Shown: in pieces, positions 39,801 through 44,599 of the stretch
Layout of the letters: the number at the start of each line of letters is the position of its first letter
Numbering within the stretch: position 1 is the stretch's first letter
Assembly (NCBI GenBank): GCA_028829895.1
Contig: CM054181.1
Span: 42,276,759 to 42,340,758, forward strand
Length of the DNA: 64,000 bases
Reading direction: 5' to 3'
Origin: Sinotaia quadrata
Lineage: Eukaryota > Mollusca > Gastropoda > Architaenioglossa > Viviparidae
The notes under the pieces: generated by a model
The model's input: only the letters and a program-made list of their open reading frames with translations
The model's database searches: none
What the model was told of the DNA's origin: nothing
Program-made: the position numbers and the translations under genes

Positions 39801-42800
39801 TTTAATAGCTAAGGTCCCCCTCGGTCACAGTAGCTTATTGTTCTAAAGCTGGCTCACCCTTACTGATAAAAATTTCAACATTTTTACAATACAGTACAAA
39901 GTACGTGCAAGCTTAGAAAGGAGATAACATGTTCACATGACATTTTTACAATACAGTACAAAGTATGTGCAAGCTTAGAAAGGAGATAACATGTTCACAT
40001 GACATTTTTACAATACAGTACAAAGTGTGTGCAAGCTTAGAAAGGAGATAACATGTTCACATGACATTTTTACAATACAGTACAAAGTACGTGCAAGCTT
40101 AGAAAGGAGATAACATGTTCACATGACATTTTTACAATACAGTACAAAGTATGTGCAAGCTTAGAAAGGAGATAACATGTTCACATGACATTTTTACAAT
40201 ACAGTACAAAGTATGTGCAAGCTTAGAAAGGAGATAACATGTTCACATGACAAGGATGAAAATACCAAAATGAGCATCATGCTTGGCACAGCAGGAGACT
40301 CAAAACTTGTGCTCAAGGCACGAGATGCTTGCTTAACTTTAGTTGCAAGATTCTTATTAGCATGTGTGTTTAAAATTCCTCAAATGTGTTTTATTCATTT
40401 ACTTTTGGGTGTGTAATACCCCTCATTATGAGTAACAGTAACAGTGATCCTCATCTTCAACAAGCTGGCTATTCAAAGAAGCATCTGAAAAATTTGGAAA
40501 AATGAAAAGGTGTGCGAGCAAAGTTAAAAAAGGAACTTTGGCCAGGTTTTACATTGGTGTGAGAACTTCAGATCTTGCTTGCTGCTGCTCCCATGATGAG
40601 ATCGCCTTATACATATTTGTGCTTTTGAGCATTGGATATGCAAAAAATAAAAATAGTTTTTGATAATTTTGGGGCACCGGATGATTATAATTAGAATGGC
40701 TATCCTTCTTAGCTTTTTACCAAGTGAAAATGTAAAACGGCACTGGGATAAAAACAAACCCAACAGAACACTTTGCTGAATCAAGCACAATATATATTTT
40801 GATGGTTTTATGCATAAAATCTGCCCTAAAGTATTCCATAGCATTCATGTTTTTACAAAGTAGCAAGTATAAAATAAAAACTTTAATGATATAGAGGATG
40901 TAAATATGGCATCATTAAATTTTTCATTTTATAATTATTATACAACATGATAGTGGGTTTGCCATCGTTGTGCAGAAGGCCTCTTCCAATCTTTAAACTC
41001 TACAATTTGTAGGAAATGGCAGCCTTGGCCTTGTTGTATGGAATGCCATATATGTAATATTATAGAGAGGGATAGAAGGGAGGTAATAATCTTCTGAAGG
41101 CGTTTATTTTACCTCCCCATGATGTTGGGTAGAAATGCTGGGTTGGGTTACCCATAGGCATACCTGCCTACCTTCCGCTTTTAGCGGAAGAATCTTCCGC
41201 TTTTACCTCGAATCTCCCGCTCTTCCGCTTCCAAAAGAAATCTTCCGCTTTCATTTTCATTTTCAATTTTTTTTTTTCACGATCGATTATGACAGGACGA
41301 AAAACTTACCGTGCGTTCAATAGAACTAACGGCGGCGTAACTCTAACTGCTTCTCTGTCGTCTGCTATGAGCTCTTCAGCATACGAGTCCTTTTCTAACA
41401 CTTCCGGAATCTTATTCGTCGGCCGTTATTAATTTTAGTTGACAAAACAGAATTTCGCTCGTGAAATAAACATTTTCTTTAAATATTTTTTATGTTGAGA
41501 AGTCAGAGCTTAGCGGGATAAGCAAATTCGGTTCATAACGTTTTTACTGCCCGTTCGACCGATAGACGAAGTTCGCTTTTTCAAAATGGCGGCCACGTAG
41601 CGATAGTATATGCGTGACAATTACGAAATATTTACTTTAATAAATAACATTCAACTTACATGTAAGACAGTCTATGGAATTTTCTTCAGAAATTATCCGT
41701 CCAAAACGAGCTACTTTGACGAATTATATTGCAATGCTAGGAAAAAGATTGGCGTTTTCAATAACGGTAGGCCTATGTTTGAAAACGCATTGAGGTTCAA
41801 CTTCAAATAATCATTTTTCTAGAATCCGTTGTAATTATTCTTATATAATATGTAAGGCTTCAAAATTTATTTTTTTAAAAAAAGTGACACAAGTTTTAAA
41901 ACAAAAGATCATCGGAGATAAAGAAATGATCCTGAGTCAAATTTGTTTGAAAGTAATTTACGGAATTGTGAACATTTTGATTTAGTCGAATTTTTTATTT
42001 TAATCATTTCTGCTAAAAAAATAATAAAAAATTAGAAATATATATAGGCCTATATATATACATGTATTTGTAAATTAGCCGTTGATATTTTGTGATTACG
42101 CAGTACACACATTATTATAATAGAATTTTAGAAGGCATGATAAAAATTAAAATACATTGAAGACAAAAGAAATGCATAAAATATTAAAAAATAATAATAT
42201 TAATCATATCCAATTCTTAATTAACAAAGCATGCTTATTGAAGAATAATGTCTTTTTAATAACATTTTAAATGTTACAGGAAGACTTTCACTGTTTTTTT
42301 TCTAGTCTAATGGACATGTAAATTTAGAAAAATACAGGTGTTTTATATATTTAAATCATTTATAAATTAAAATCTGAACCAGATATTCTAAAACTAATAA
42401 CTGGTATTGCTTTCTCATAACAAAGACAACATATATTCCAAATTTTATTAATGTGGATTGATAAATATATTTTTTTTTACTTTCTTTGCAATATTGTGGT
42501 TCTATGTAGTATTAGAAAATAAAAAGACTGTACACTGAGGATGTAAAGGATAGTAATATATAGTATTAGTATATTTAATTCTGAGAGAGCTAAATGACTA
42601 AGAGCAGTCCAATGTAGTAAGGATAGGGTATATTTATTTTAAAAAAATAAACCACTTGAACACTTTTAAAGTTCTGTAGTCTTTATTTTACTTTAAATGT
42701 GTTTTTCTCAAAATGACTTTTTTCCTCTGTTGAACTAAATGCTAAGATCCCTTTTGAATAGTTGTAATTATTCCATGTCCCTGAAATTTGGTATACTAGT

Positions 42801-43951
42801 TTCTCATACATAAAATTAAAAGGTTGTGCATGGATGAAAGCCTATATGCTTTAGGTTTAAGTAAATTTTATTTTTTAAAATTCTACATGTTCTCCCAAAA
42901 TATATATTTTAGATGGGTACAATAAAAAAAAAATCATAACTTTTTTCTTAAAATTTTTCAATAGGCACATGTTCCTTTTTGTAGCTTGTACATTAGATAA
43001 TAAAAAGTTAAATATATATTTTTAAAAAAATCCATTTATGAAATATTTAATGAATTTCTGTAAAAGTGAAAATCATGATGCGGTACTTCAATGGCCCATT
43101 ATTCTGAAATGTGAAGATCCTTCTTCAAATGAAGTCTAAAGAAATATCTTGGCCAGTGTATTTCTAAATAAAACTGCCTAACACTTGGTGTGCTTGACAA
43201 AAATTCATCTAAAATAAACAGTAGAATGGAGACTAGACAAAATGTAGACAAATTGTTGTGCTTTGCATTAATCATTACATTATTGGTAAGTTTATTTACA
43301 AATATTAACATTATTTTTTTTATTTTGCATTTATTTTATATTATTGGTATTTCTATTAAAAAGCCAGACTCCGCATAAAATCTTCTGGTTTCCATTCAAA
43401 ATCTTCTGGTTTTGGACCAGTGATCTTCTGGTTTCCTAAGGTGGGGGGTAGGCAGGTCTGCATAGGTAAGAGCTCCTAACGTTGGTAAGTATTCCAGAGA
43501 AGAAATTACTTTACCAAATTATGTGTTTTGTTTGCAGTGCTGTGCATCCTCGTTACTTCTGATTTGCCTTCAACGAGATCAACTTCTCCTTTCTGCCTTG
43601 TCAGCAGACAACCAAGTTGCACCAATTCTCATGGCTGCTATATCAACCCTTATCTTGTCCACATTGGCACGATGCCGTTTATGGCAATTTGATGGCTTTT
43701 TTTTGTGCTTGCTGGGAATTGGAGAAATTATGGCAGTGCTGGGATCCCTACCAGTGTATGCAGTGCTCTGGACAATTACTTGGAGTGGACAGATCTGGTC
43801 AGAAAAGTTAGTGGTATTCACAATGCCAGTGAATTGCCTAGTGTTCCTTTTTGCAAGCTCTTTCACTGCCTGGGCTTTGGCTGGGGCAGGTACAGTGTGT
43901 GGGTTGGGGATGATGATCTACAAACTTCCATTGGTTCCATATCAGCCGTGA
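6796..43951 (+). CDS. Gene 1: large polytopic membrane protein, 16 exons plus a cassette exon, 5' end not seen
   Basis: Joined coding exons: 6796-6870, 8963-9080, 10932-11047, 15516-15714, 17884-17962, 18997-19172, 22416-22492, 24178-24320, 25699-26027, 26530-26644, 27872-28028, 30147-30291, 32775-32908, 34411-34567, (34609-34644), 37557-37697, 43538-43951. Every junction keeps phase and every exon is flanked by AG and GT. The visible product is 857 residues without the 36-nt cassette exon and 869 with one copy. I count about 22-25 hydrophobic helices with short loops and no obvious soluble domain. The longest polar loops are in exons D and I and in the M-O region. The C-terminus is short and polar (KLPLVPYQP). 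The density of helices suggests an endomembrane or plasma-membrane protein, perhaps a transporter, scaffold or lipid-handling factor, but that is only inference. I do not recognise the family. Exons are visibly more GC-rich than the introns. The start codon and N-terminus are missing. Confidence 0.8.
8030..8235. repeat. About 46-bp tandem repeat, 4 copies
   Basis: Units built on CATGAATTACTGATTTAGTA followed by CATTAATTAATATCTTACAAAC. The last copy is diverged. Confidence 0.85.
8660..8940. repeat. About 52-58-bp tandem repeat, 4-5 copies
   Basis: Units contain GTAATGTAAGTATTTTTTCTC and AATAAATGATGTAAATGGTG. The array ends just before exon B. Each copy contains the donor-like GTAAGT. Confidence 0.85.
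8963..9080 (+). CDS. Gene 1 exon B
   Basis: Acceptor CCTTTATTCAG, donor GTAAGT. It encodes LSVWNLFLIGLINMFVILTG and on to FRIEETELCV: one membrane helix followed by a charged loop. A second AG at 8969-8970 is ignored because only the first AG keeps the reading frame from exon A. The last 25 bases and the donor are the template of the downstream minisatellite. Confidence 0.8.
9056..9552. repeat. About 47-bp minisatellite seeded on the exon B donor
   Basis: The first unit is the exon B/intron boundary itself (GAAGAGACTGAACTTTGTGTA then GTAAGTCTTATG). Further units repeat GACTGAACTTTGTA.AGTAAGTCTTATG and end with a GTTCATACAATT-like tract. Ten or so units become more diverged away from the exon. 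Several keep a GTAAGT that could act as a decoy donor. Confidence 0.88.
9836..10060. repeat. Diverged continuation of the exon B-derived minisatellite
   Basis: Units such as AAAGACTGAATTATATACAA...CTTATGGTATTCATACAA reappear after about 280 bp of AT-rich sequence. Confidence 0.7.
10089..10122. repeat. (ATCT)n microsatellite
   Basis: A run of ATCT changing to GTCT units. Confidence 0.9.
10560..10905. repeat. About 90-bp tandem repeat, 4 copies
   Basis: Units carry ACCACATGACTATTGTACTA, CTGTCCTGTTATCAGTATCA and CCTAACAACCAATAAAA. The array lies immediately upstream of exon C. Confidence 0.85.
10932..11047 (+). CDS. Gene 1 exon C
   Basis: Acceptor TTGTTTTGCAG, donor GTAAAT, phase 0 in and phase 2 out. 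It encodes a helix around LLFTVYPWLCSALITWVLSY, a proline pair, then the start of the next helix (VVPFIFLAIW). Confidence 0.85.
11500..12935 (+). mobile_element. Possible solo-LTR or retroelement fragment
   Basis: This stretch is more GC-rich than the rest of the intron. Near its right end are a TATA-like GTATAAAGG (about 12696) and then GAATAAATTCTCAAATTCTC (about 12862), a polyadenylation-like signal. About 50 bp later TTTGCAGAAGTGGGAATTAG resembles a retroelement primer-binding region. No RT, integrase or second LTR is seen and the left end is not defined, so this is a weak call. Open frames at 12007-12428 have no recognisable domain. Confidence 0.3.
13258..13396. repeat. About 70-bp tandem repeat, 2-3 copies
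   Basis: Copies of TTATTCTACAATAATCTTTC followed by ATCT and an A/T run. The last partial copy ends TTCTACAG, which served as the target of the hAT insertion at 13397. Confidence 0.8.
13397..14220 (-). mobile_element. hAT deletion derivative with TIRs and 8-bp TSD
   Basis: The left end is CAGTGGTGCACAAACT. The right end is the inverted AGTTTGTGCACCCCTG, giving 16-bp ends with one mismatch. Perfect 8-bp duplications TTCTACAG lie at 13389-13396 and 14221-14228. GC-rich subterminal GGGCCGG-type sequence (14150-14205) is unlike the host intron. At 824 bp it is too short for an autonomous hAT. It keeps the 3' end of the transposase on the minus strand. Confidence 0.92.
13606..13800 (-). pseudogene. 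C-terminal remnant of hAT transposase (dimerisation region)
   Basis: The minus-strand frame reads LGSTYCCKQAFSQMKLNKSN, then TCGQLIDDNLEAILHLSASN and IKPDILKLADDIQHYPSH with a stop at 13606-13608. The FGST.xCxQxFSxMK...LxDxxLExxLxLS pattern is the conserved C-terminus of hAT transposases. The rest of the gene is deleted. The frame is intact, so this copy is younger than the relic at 1-1687. Confidence 0.85.
15000..15390. repeat. TG-rich minisatellite with (TG)n core
   Basis: A run of about 14 TG units (15058-15085) is followed by 28-34-bp units of TTTCATGTGTATGTTGGTAT-type sequence. Open frames here rich in C, V and M are compositional. Confidence 0.88.
15516..15714 (+). CDS. Gene 1 exon D
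   Basis: Acceptor TTTTGTTCAG, donor GTTAGT. It completes the fourth helix (FVFLQLYLLPAV). It then gives a polar loop of about 25 residues (SSFKPSATEFEDSNVLQQPH) and a fifth helix (VISSVIIFIIAGPILHVFIT) ending NSPSRLGMWSFV. Confidence 0.85.
16190..16380. repeat. About 55-60-bp diverged tandem repeat
   Basis: Three to four units of TTTCACAAACAGTCACACTC with TGTTGTAAACTCA. Confidence 0.75.
17030..17480. repeat. About 62-bp diverged tandem repeat
   Basis: Six to seven units of GTTGATTTATTAGCCACTTT, TTGTGATTATAGTTTTA and a TCTTTTCACAT-like tract. Confidence 0.8.
17884..17962 (+). CDS. Gene 1 exon E
   Basis: Acceptor TTATATGCAG, donor GTAAGC, phase 0 in and phase 1 out. It encodes a helix TFLLMLTSLGIFLSTLLSLR followed by QVCDYL. 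An upstream open frame from 17659 runs into it, but the AG at 17882-17883 and phase continuity with exon D set the boundary. Confidence 0.82.
18090..18420. repeat. Diverged intron E-F repeats
   Basis: Two families of two to three copies each: CATGATGTGTACCTCATAAACAATTAC-like sequence (18115-18190) and CTTGTGTGCATGAGTTGTAT then GAAAA (18250-18410). A poly-G run of 10 is at 18208-18217. Confidence 0.7.
18997..19172 (+). CDS. Gene 1 exon F
   Basis: Acceptor TTTTCACCCTGCAG, donor GTAAGA. It encodes GWPHKLVVQARWVGGVGATL, then CYPVLERLGLVSHFLPWLPV and a helix AIAAFAALGLLLAYKLHK. It is one of the more GC-rich exons and reads as a loop, a weak helix and a strong helix. Confidence 0.87.
19860..20170. 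repeat. Dispersed repeat, copy 1
   Basis: Shares an ordered set of blocks (CTTGAAAAGCACTTGAATTT, GCCTATGAATC, CTTGATTTTTAAAGAAATAT and ATTTTAAATAAAAT) with 35810-36040. I do not know the family. Confidence 0.65.
20670..21440. repeat. About 60-bp minisatellite, 12-13 copies
   Basis: Units of ACACAGACTTTGCAGTCACT, ACCTCTCTATTTTAACTTGT and TCAGTTACTTTTGTAACTTTT. Copies are more uniform toward the right. Confidence 0.92.
21538..22008. repeat. 53/61-bp minisatellite, 8 copies in two length classes
   Basis: Copies start at 21538, 21591, 21644 and then every 61 bp. The first two units are 53 bp and lack the 8-bp segment present in the next six. Common core CTACTACAAAGCTTGTAATA then TTACAGCACTTGAATTA. 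Sequence identity is nearly complete. Confidence 0.93.
22416..22492 (+). CDS. Gene 1 exon G, followed by a U12-type donor
   Basis: Acceptor ATATTTTGCAG. It encodes TISWALMAGLLFLFYFWLSR then LPWGLK, ending in phase 2. The donor GTATCCTTG (22493-22501) matches the minor-spliceosome consensus. An alternative donor at 22486 (GTCTTA) would also allow an in-frame join to an AG at 24190-24191, but it is a poor U2 donor. Confidence 0.78.
22980..23310. repeat. Duplicated block in the U12 intron
   Basis: The blocks AGTACAGCATAATAAAATCA, ACTTGTGTTATTTTACAAAC and GTATGTGTATCAGTAGATTT occur twice (22990-23060 and 23225-23305). A shorter third copy lies at 23150-23225. Confidence 0.85.
23359..23790 (+). 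pseudogene. Mutator-like (MULE) transposase fragment
   Basis: The first part reads GSSGMMEVKAARVLWKRSVE then RHKLHYTVLQSDGDVKTFSE. After an inverted-repeat interruption (23494-23594) the frame resumes with CRKQGVTLVGYGRGQLTQNA and ICKLTIYYNWASQSN. The GSSGxMExxxAxxxxxRSxxxxxLxYTxxxxDGDxK and LTxxxIxKLTxYYxxA patterns are those I know from Mutator-like transposases of animals. Both flanks are lost, so it is a dead fragment. It lies inside the U12 intron. Confidence 0.75.
23494..23594. repeat. 45-bp near-perfect palindrome (hairpin)
   Basis: 23494-23538 and 23550-23594 are reverse complements over 45 bp with one mismatch, around an 11-nt loop. Part of the MULE fragment has been copied in inverted orientation next to itself. 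Confidence 0.93.
23810..23960. repeat. About 55-60-bp diverged tandem repeat
   Basis: Three units with CATATACCAAGTATCTTACA, AAAACAGGGCACTGTGTGT and CAGTATACACATATCAGTAT-like blocks. Confidence 0.75.
24178..24320 (+). CDS. Gene 1 exon H
   Basis: Acceptor TTAACAG directly after the U12 branch-point-like TTCCTTAAT; donor GTAAGT. The join gives LPWGLK then YYFLGVVPINIFYMFVVANF and MLCLLIIFTAW. It continues to a second hydrophobic stretch ELFSLLVLLQSI. It ends in phase 1. Confidence 0.8.
24480..24660. repeat. About 55-bp tandem repeat, 3 copies
   Basis: Units of TTTCACTCCATTTGCCACAA then TGTTTCAGCATCTTTGC followed by a T run and CCCTACACA. Confidence 0.88.
25290..25698. repeat. 53-54-bp minisatellite seeded on the exon I acceptor
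   Basis: Each unit ends TTCTTGTTCCTTACAG then GTTTTTGTAAATCAGTTTTA and TAATCACATTCATAAAA. TTCCTTACAG followed by G is the real exon I acceptor (25689-25699). Six to seven decoy acceptors therefore precede it at about 54-bp steps. Weaker related sequence extends left to about 24930. Confidence 0.88.
25699..26027 (+). CDS. Gene 1 exon I
   Basis: Acceptor GTTCCTTACAG, donor GTAAGT. This 329-nt exon encodes FTICELALYQAGLYSFFVFQ and a helix LTGIVLAYTLHRLYL. A polar, small-residue loop of about 50 residues follows (KLARAAATIATSMQLTKSST, then GGKTGEIAVAEM). A helix SFVNFFTQMAFIGMLVWLFM and an acidic tail YETKEELSLPE complete it. The loop looks cytosolic or amphipathic (inference). The acceptor sits at the end of an array of near-identical decoy acceptors. 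Confidence 0.9.
26060..26290. repeat. Short tandem repeat of TATTACTGTGAAAAGC type
   Basis: Irregular units of GCTATTACTGTGAAA, TTACCATATTACTGTGAAA and TATTAAGTTATTACTATATT just after exon I. Confidence 0.8.
26318..26515. repeat. About 32-bp tandem repeat, 6 copies
   Basis: Units of GAGCTACTTGAAAGTCAATT then TTGTTATACT. It ends 15 bp before exon J. Confidence 0.9.
26530..26644 (+). CDS. Gene 1 exon J
   Basis: Acceptor TTTCTGTCAACAG, donor GTACGT, phase 0 in and phase 1 out. It encodes SARHLVGLLLCMALSGQSFL then LPLGRLLLQSEPTFADIV. Two other frames are open here; this one is chosen because it fits the phases of exons I and K and gives a helix. Confidence 0.82.
26645..26830. repeat. About 64-bp tandem repeat, 3 copies, starting at the exon J donor
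   Basis: Units of TGTATCAGAATACTAATATT, CC and CATCTTGTTCACATGTTTGTG. The first unit begins within a few bases of the exon J donor (GTACGTTGTATCAG). Confidence 0.85.
27872..28028 (+). CDS. Gene 1 exon K
   Basis: Acceptor GAACTTTTAG, donor GTGAGT. It encodes LWYGVGGVLLWLYALQNSQI, then PGLVDHSLKASMVMVGVAAL and VMILQPQFHWS. That is two helices separated by a short polar loop. It ends in phase 2. Confidence 0.87.
28030..28560. repeat. 33-35-bp GTGAGT-like minisatellite after exon K
   Basis: Starting at the exon K donor the intron is a chain of GTGAGT/GTGTGA-type units. At 28110-28350 it becomes a regular array of about 8 copies of GTGTGATTTGGTGAATGTAA then TAGATAAGTTA. More diverged units run to 28560. 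Confidence 0.87.
29900..30075. repeat. Short irregular repeat upstream of exon L
   Basis: Units of TCTCTGTGGTATGTCTCAGC and AGTATGTCTCATTGGTATCTC, 20-50 bp long. Confidence 0.75.
30147..30291 (+). CDS. Gene 1 exon L
   Basis: Acceptor ATTTGCCAG, donor GTAAGA. It encodes FAIFQWSEIFSILVFAGLVT, then TLAEVTITQIITTAIFLGIC and PGIRMALL. This is a long hydrophobic segment, probably two short helices, with an acidic residue inside the membrane region. Confidence 0.87.
30292..31129 (+). other. Intron L-M, left part
   Basis: AT-rich with no repeat array. 30890-30960 is a short, slightly GC-richer patch (TTAGGCTCTGTGTCGTGCTG). I see no coding signal. Confidence 0.5.
31130..31425. repeat. 71-bp minisatellite with 142-bp higher-order period
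   Basis: Four 71-bp units of TAGCCCACAGCAATGGATAC, AAATAAATATATCAGTCTTT and AGATGATACTTATGTG. The unit ends alternate: GTTAACATAACTTAAC in copies 1 and 3, GATAGCATATCTTAAC in copies 2 and 4. Confidence 0.92.
32775..32908 (+). CDS. Gene 1 exon M
   Basis: Acceptor TTCTTTTTCAG, donor GTGAGT, phase 0 in and phase 2 out. It encodes LFGEDSTTLHFSILIPLACV, then SLAFVIVIIKV and a charged EVNDATENLIKI stretch. Confidence 0.85.
32980..33460. repeat. About 51-bp minisatellite after exon M
   Basis: Nine to ten units of CTGCCTTCTTTGGCTAGTTT, CAGACTGACCATTTCTGTAA and AATATTTAGCA. Some copies carry TTAGTTGTTTGTATAAACA instead of the ACTGACC block. Confidence 0.9.
34060..34220. repeat. About 29-bp diverged tandem repeat
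   Basis: Five to six units of AGTTATTGTCTAGCATCTTA then GCAACTA upstream of exon N. Confidence 0.8.
34411..34567 (+). CDS. Gene 1 exon N
   Basis: Acceptor TTTGCCAACAG, donor GTACGT. It encodes FGIVSVLLTALFIIEVMSVT, then SDTSLWDLPLWKLSFGVTVA and GAVALKILSMRL. It ends in phase 0, so the 36-nt cassette can be included any number of times without shifting frame. Confidence 0.87.
34609..34644 (+). CDS. Gene 1 36-nt cassette exon, copy 1
   Basis: Acceptor TGTTGTTTACAG, donor GTAGGA. Exactly 12 codons in phase 0/0 encode LQELKRKMALEL, a charged amphipathic stretch. It would lengthen the polar loop between SMRL (exon N) and GPRQLPVSKKDDTR (exon O). The splice sites and phase are seen in the sequence; use in mRNA is inferred. 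Confidence 0.6.
34689..34724 (+). CDS. Gene 1 36-nt cassette exon, copy 2
   Basis: Identical in exon sequence to copy 1 and 80 bp downstream, with the same TTTACAG acceptor and GTAGGA donor. The 44-nt spacer between copies is too short to be a normal intron. Inclusion of the two may therefore be mutually exclusive, or one copy may be unused. Confidence 0.45.
34771..35022 (+). repeat. Decayed further copies of the 36-nt exon cassette
   Basis: Copy 3 ends at 34815 and keeps AAGAATTAAAAAGAAAAATG and the donor GTAGGG, but its acceptor reads TTTACAA instead of TTTACAG. Copy 4 (34881-34924) has an AG and donor but is 44 nt, out of frame, with an internal GTAAGT. A fifth, more diverged copy starts near 34990. 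The cassette repeat unit includes flanking intron. Confidence 0.8.
35023..37556 (+). other. Intron (cassette exon to O) content
   Basis: AT-rich. It holds a roughly 110-bp duplication around CTGTGTATTT.ATATCCAAAC (35595-35800), the second copy of a dispersed repeat (35810-36040) and otherwise unique sequence. No further exon was found that fits phase 0/0. Confidence 0.6.
35810..36040. repeat. Dispersed repeat, copy 2
   Basis: Same block order as 19860-20170: ACCTTGAAAAG, CTCGAAAAGCACTGAAATTT, GCTTGATTTTTAAAGAAATA, ATATTTTAAATAAAATGCC and AACACTTGCA. No terminal repeats were identified. Confidence 0.65.
37557..37697 (+). CDS. Gene 1 exon O
   Basis: Acceptor ATATTCTAG, donor GTACAG; 47 codons in phase 0/0. 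It encodes GPRQLPVSKKDDTRLSMIPV, then a helix MGNFVTMAAFLLARTQG and a polar end PEDAFLHDLW. Confidence 0.85.
38888..39258. repeat. 53-bp minisatellite, 7 nearly identical copies
   Basis: Copies start at 38888, 38941, 38994, 39047, 39100, 39153 and 39206. The unit includes AGCCAGAAGTGGCTCGTGAC followed by TATCGTGATAGGCTAGGTTT. Only single-base differences occur (CATACATAG/CATACCTAG, TGTCTCC/TGTTTCC), so the expansion is recent. The unit is GC-richer than its surroundings. Confidence 0.95.
39431..39549 (-). pseudogene. RNase H-like retroelement scrap
   Basis: The minus frame reads PDKFLIVTDSLTAVKAFENL then TGQRPDIKLLYLTKYHAKT-stop. The hydrophobic strand followed by TDSLTAVKAF resembles the (S/T)DSxSAxxA motif of retrotransposon RNase H domains. 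It is short and lacks RT, so the assignment is tentative. Confidence 0.4.
39881..40252. repeat. 62-bp minisatellite, 6 copies
   Basis: Copies start every 62 bp from 39881 with the unit TTTTTACAATACAGTACAAA, GTATGTGCAAGCTTAGAAAG and GAGATAACATGTTCACATGACA. Nearly identical. Confidence 0.95.
40253..41150 (+). other. Intron O-P unique stretch
   Basis: No repeats. 40253-40440 and 40540-40860 have open frames on plus and minus strands, but no domain or splice structure I can support. Confidence 0.4.
41585..41595 (+). promoter_or_regulatory. YY1-like AAAATGGCGGC in a CpG-richer segment
   Basis: The core ATGGCGGC preceded by AAA is the animal YY1-type promoter element. It sits in the only CpG-dense patch of the TIR element, just upstream of the open frame at 41610. 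A promoter role is inferred. Confidence 0.35.
41610..41810 (+). CDS. Orphan 66-codon open frame in the TIR element
   Basis: It starts at an ATG (41610) and encodes MRDNYEIFTLINNIQLTCKT then YFDELYCNARKKIGVFNNGR and a stop at 41808-41810. It has no recognisable domain. It is listed because it lies directly downstream of a CpG-richer, promoter-like stretch, and its composition differs from the AT-rich surroundings. It may be a first exon of a lost transposon gene or chance. Confidence 0.25.
   Translation: MRDNYEIFTLINNIQLTCKTVYGIFFRNYPSKTSYFDELYCNARKKIGVFNNGRPMFENALRFNFK
43538..43951 (+). CDS. Gene 1 exon P (last coding exon)
   Basis: Acceptor GTTTTGTTTGCAG. It encodes CCASSLLLICLQRDQLLLSA, a helix ILMAAISTLILSTLARC, a helix FFLCLLGIGEIMAVLGSLPV, and the hydrophobic end VVFTMPVNCLVFLFASSFTA then WALAGAGTVCGLGMMIYKLP. 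The stop TGA is at 43949-43951. Several other frames are open on both strands; this one alone continues from exon O. Confidence 0.88.
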   Translation, partial: CCASSLLLICLQRDQLLLSALSADNQVAPILMAAISTLILSTLARCRLWQFDGFFLCLLGIGEIMAVLGSLPVYAVLWTITWSGQIWSEKLVVFTMPVNCLVFLFASSFTAWALAGAGTVCGLGMMIYKLPLVPYQP

Positions 43952-44031
43952 AAAGATGCATTTACATTTTATTTAATTATCATATCAAGTAAACATACAC
44001 TGAGTCCATTTTATTCAATGACAGATGCATT

Positions 44032-44037
44032 AATAAA
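44032..44037 (+). terminator. Proximal candidate polyadenylation signal of gene 1
   Basis: AATAAA 81 nt past the stop codon, followed by T-rich sequence (44050-44060). It would give a very short 3' UTR. Confidence 0.35.
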
Positions 44038-44234
44038 TTGTCATTTAAATATTTTTTAAACATGGGGGGAAAAAATGGACAGCAGTATAAGTGAAACATA
44101 CTAGTAAATGGATATCTTTAACAAAATCTGGTTTGCTGCCCCTTACAACCACTTTGCAAGATGTAGATACCCATAGTTTATATTACATCGTATCAATGCT
44201 GGATGGGTTGGTTGTTTACAAAATATAGCAACAT

Positions 44235-44500
44235 ACTCATTAGCCTGCTTGTTTGACACATTATTACAGTAAAGTCCGGTCACATCAAATCAGTACTGAA
44301 CTAAATTAGAATGCTTGTTTGACACATTATTACAGTAAAGTCCGGTCACATCATATCTGTATTGAACTAAATTAGAATGCTTGTTTGACAGATTATTACA
44401 GTAAAGTCCGGTCACATCATATCGGTACTGAACTAAATTAAAATGCTTGTTTGACAGATTATTACAGTAAAGTCTGGTCATATCATATTGGTACTGGGCA
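44235..44500. repeat. 65-66-bp tandem repeat, 4 copies
   Basis: Units of GCTTGTTTGACACATTATTA, CAGTAAAGTCCGGTCACATC and ATATCGGTACTGAACTAAATTAGAAT in the probable 3' UTR or flank of gene 1. Confidence 0.92.
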
Positions 44501-44599
44501 GGTAGTGTGTTAACAGAGCATAGCAATTCTCTCATTAGCTTGCTTGTTCGACATAGTAGTAAAATAAAGTTAGGAATTCCCAAGAGCATTAAAATAAAT

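Larger units (their letters stand above)
41158..43457. mobile_element. 2.3-kb TIR-bounded element of unknown superfamily
   Basis: The left end CATACCTGCCTACC (41158-41171) is matched by the inverted GGTAGGCAGGTCTG just before 43460 (one mismatch). Both are flanked by CATAGG. Inside each end are clustered direct subterminal motifs: ATCTTCCGCTTT/CTTCCGCTTTTA at 41172-41255 and AAATCTTCTGGTTTTCC-type at 43378-43437. 41300-41800 is rich in CpG compared with the window and contains CAAAATGGCGGCCACG. The right two thirds are very AT-rich and apparently empty. No transposase is recognised. The exact ends and duplication length (6 bp as read) are uncertain. Confidence 0.6.
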
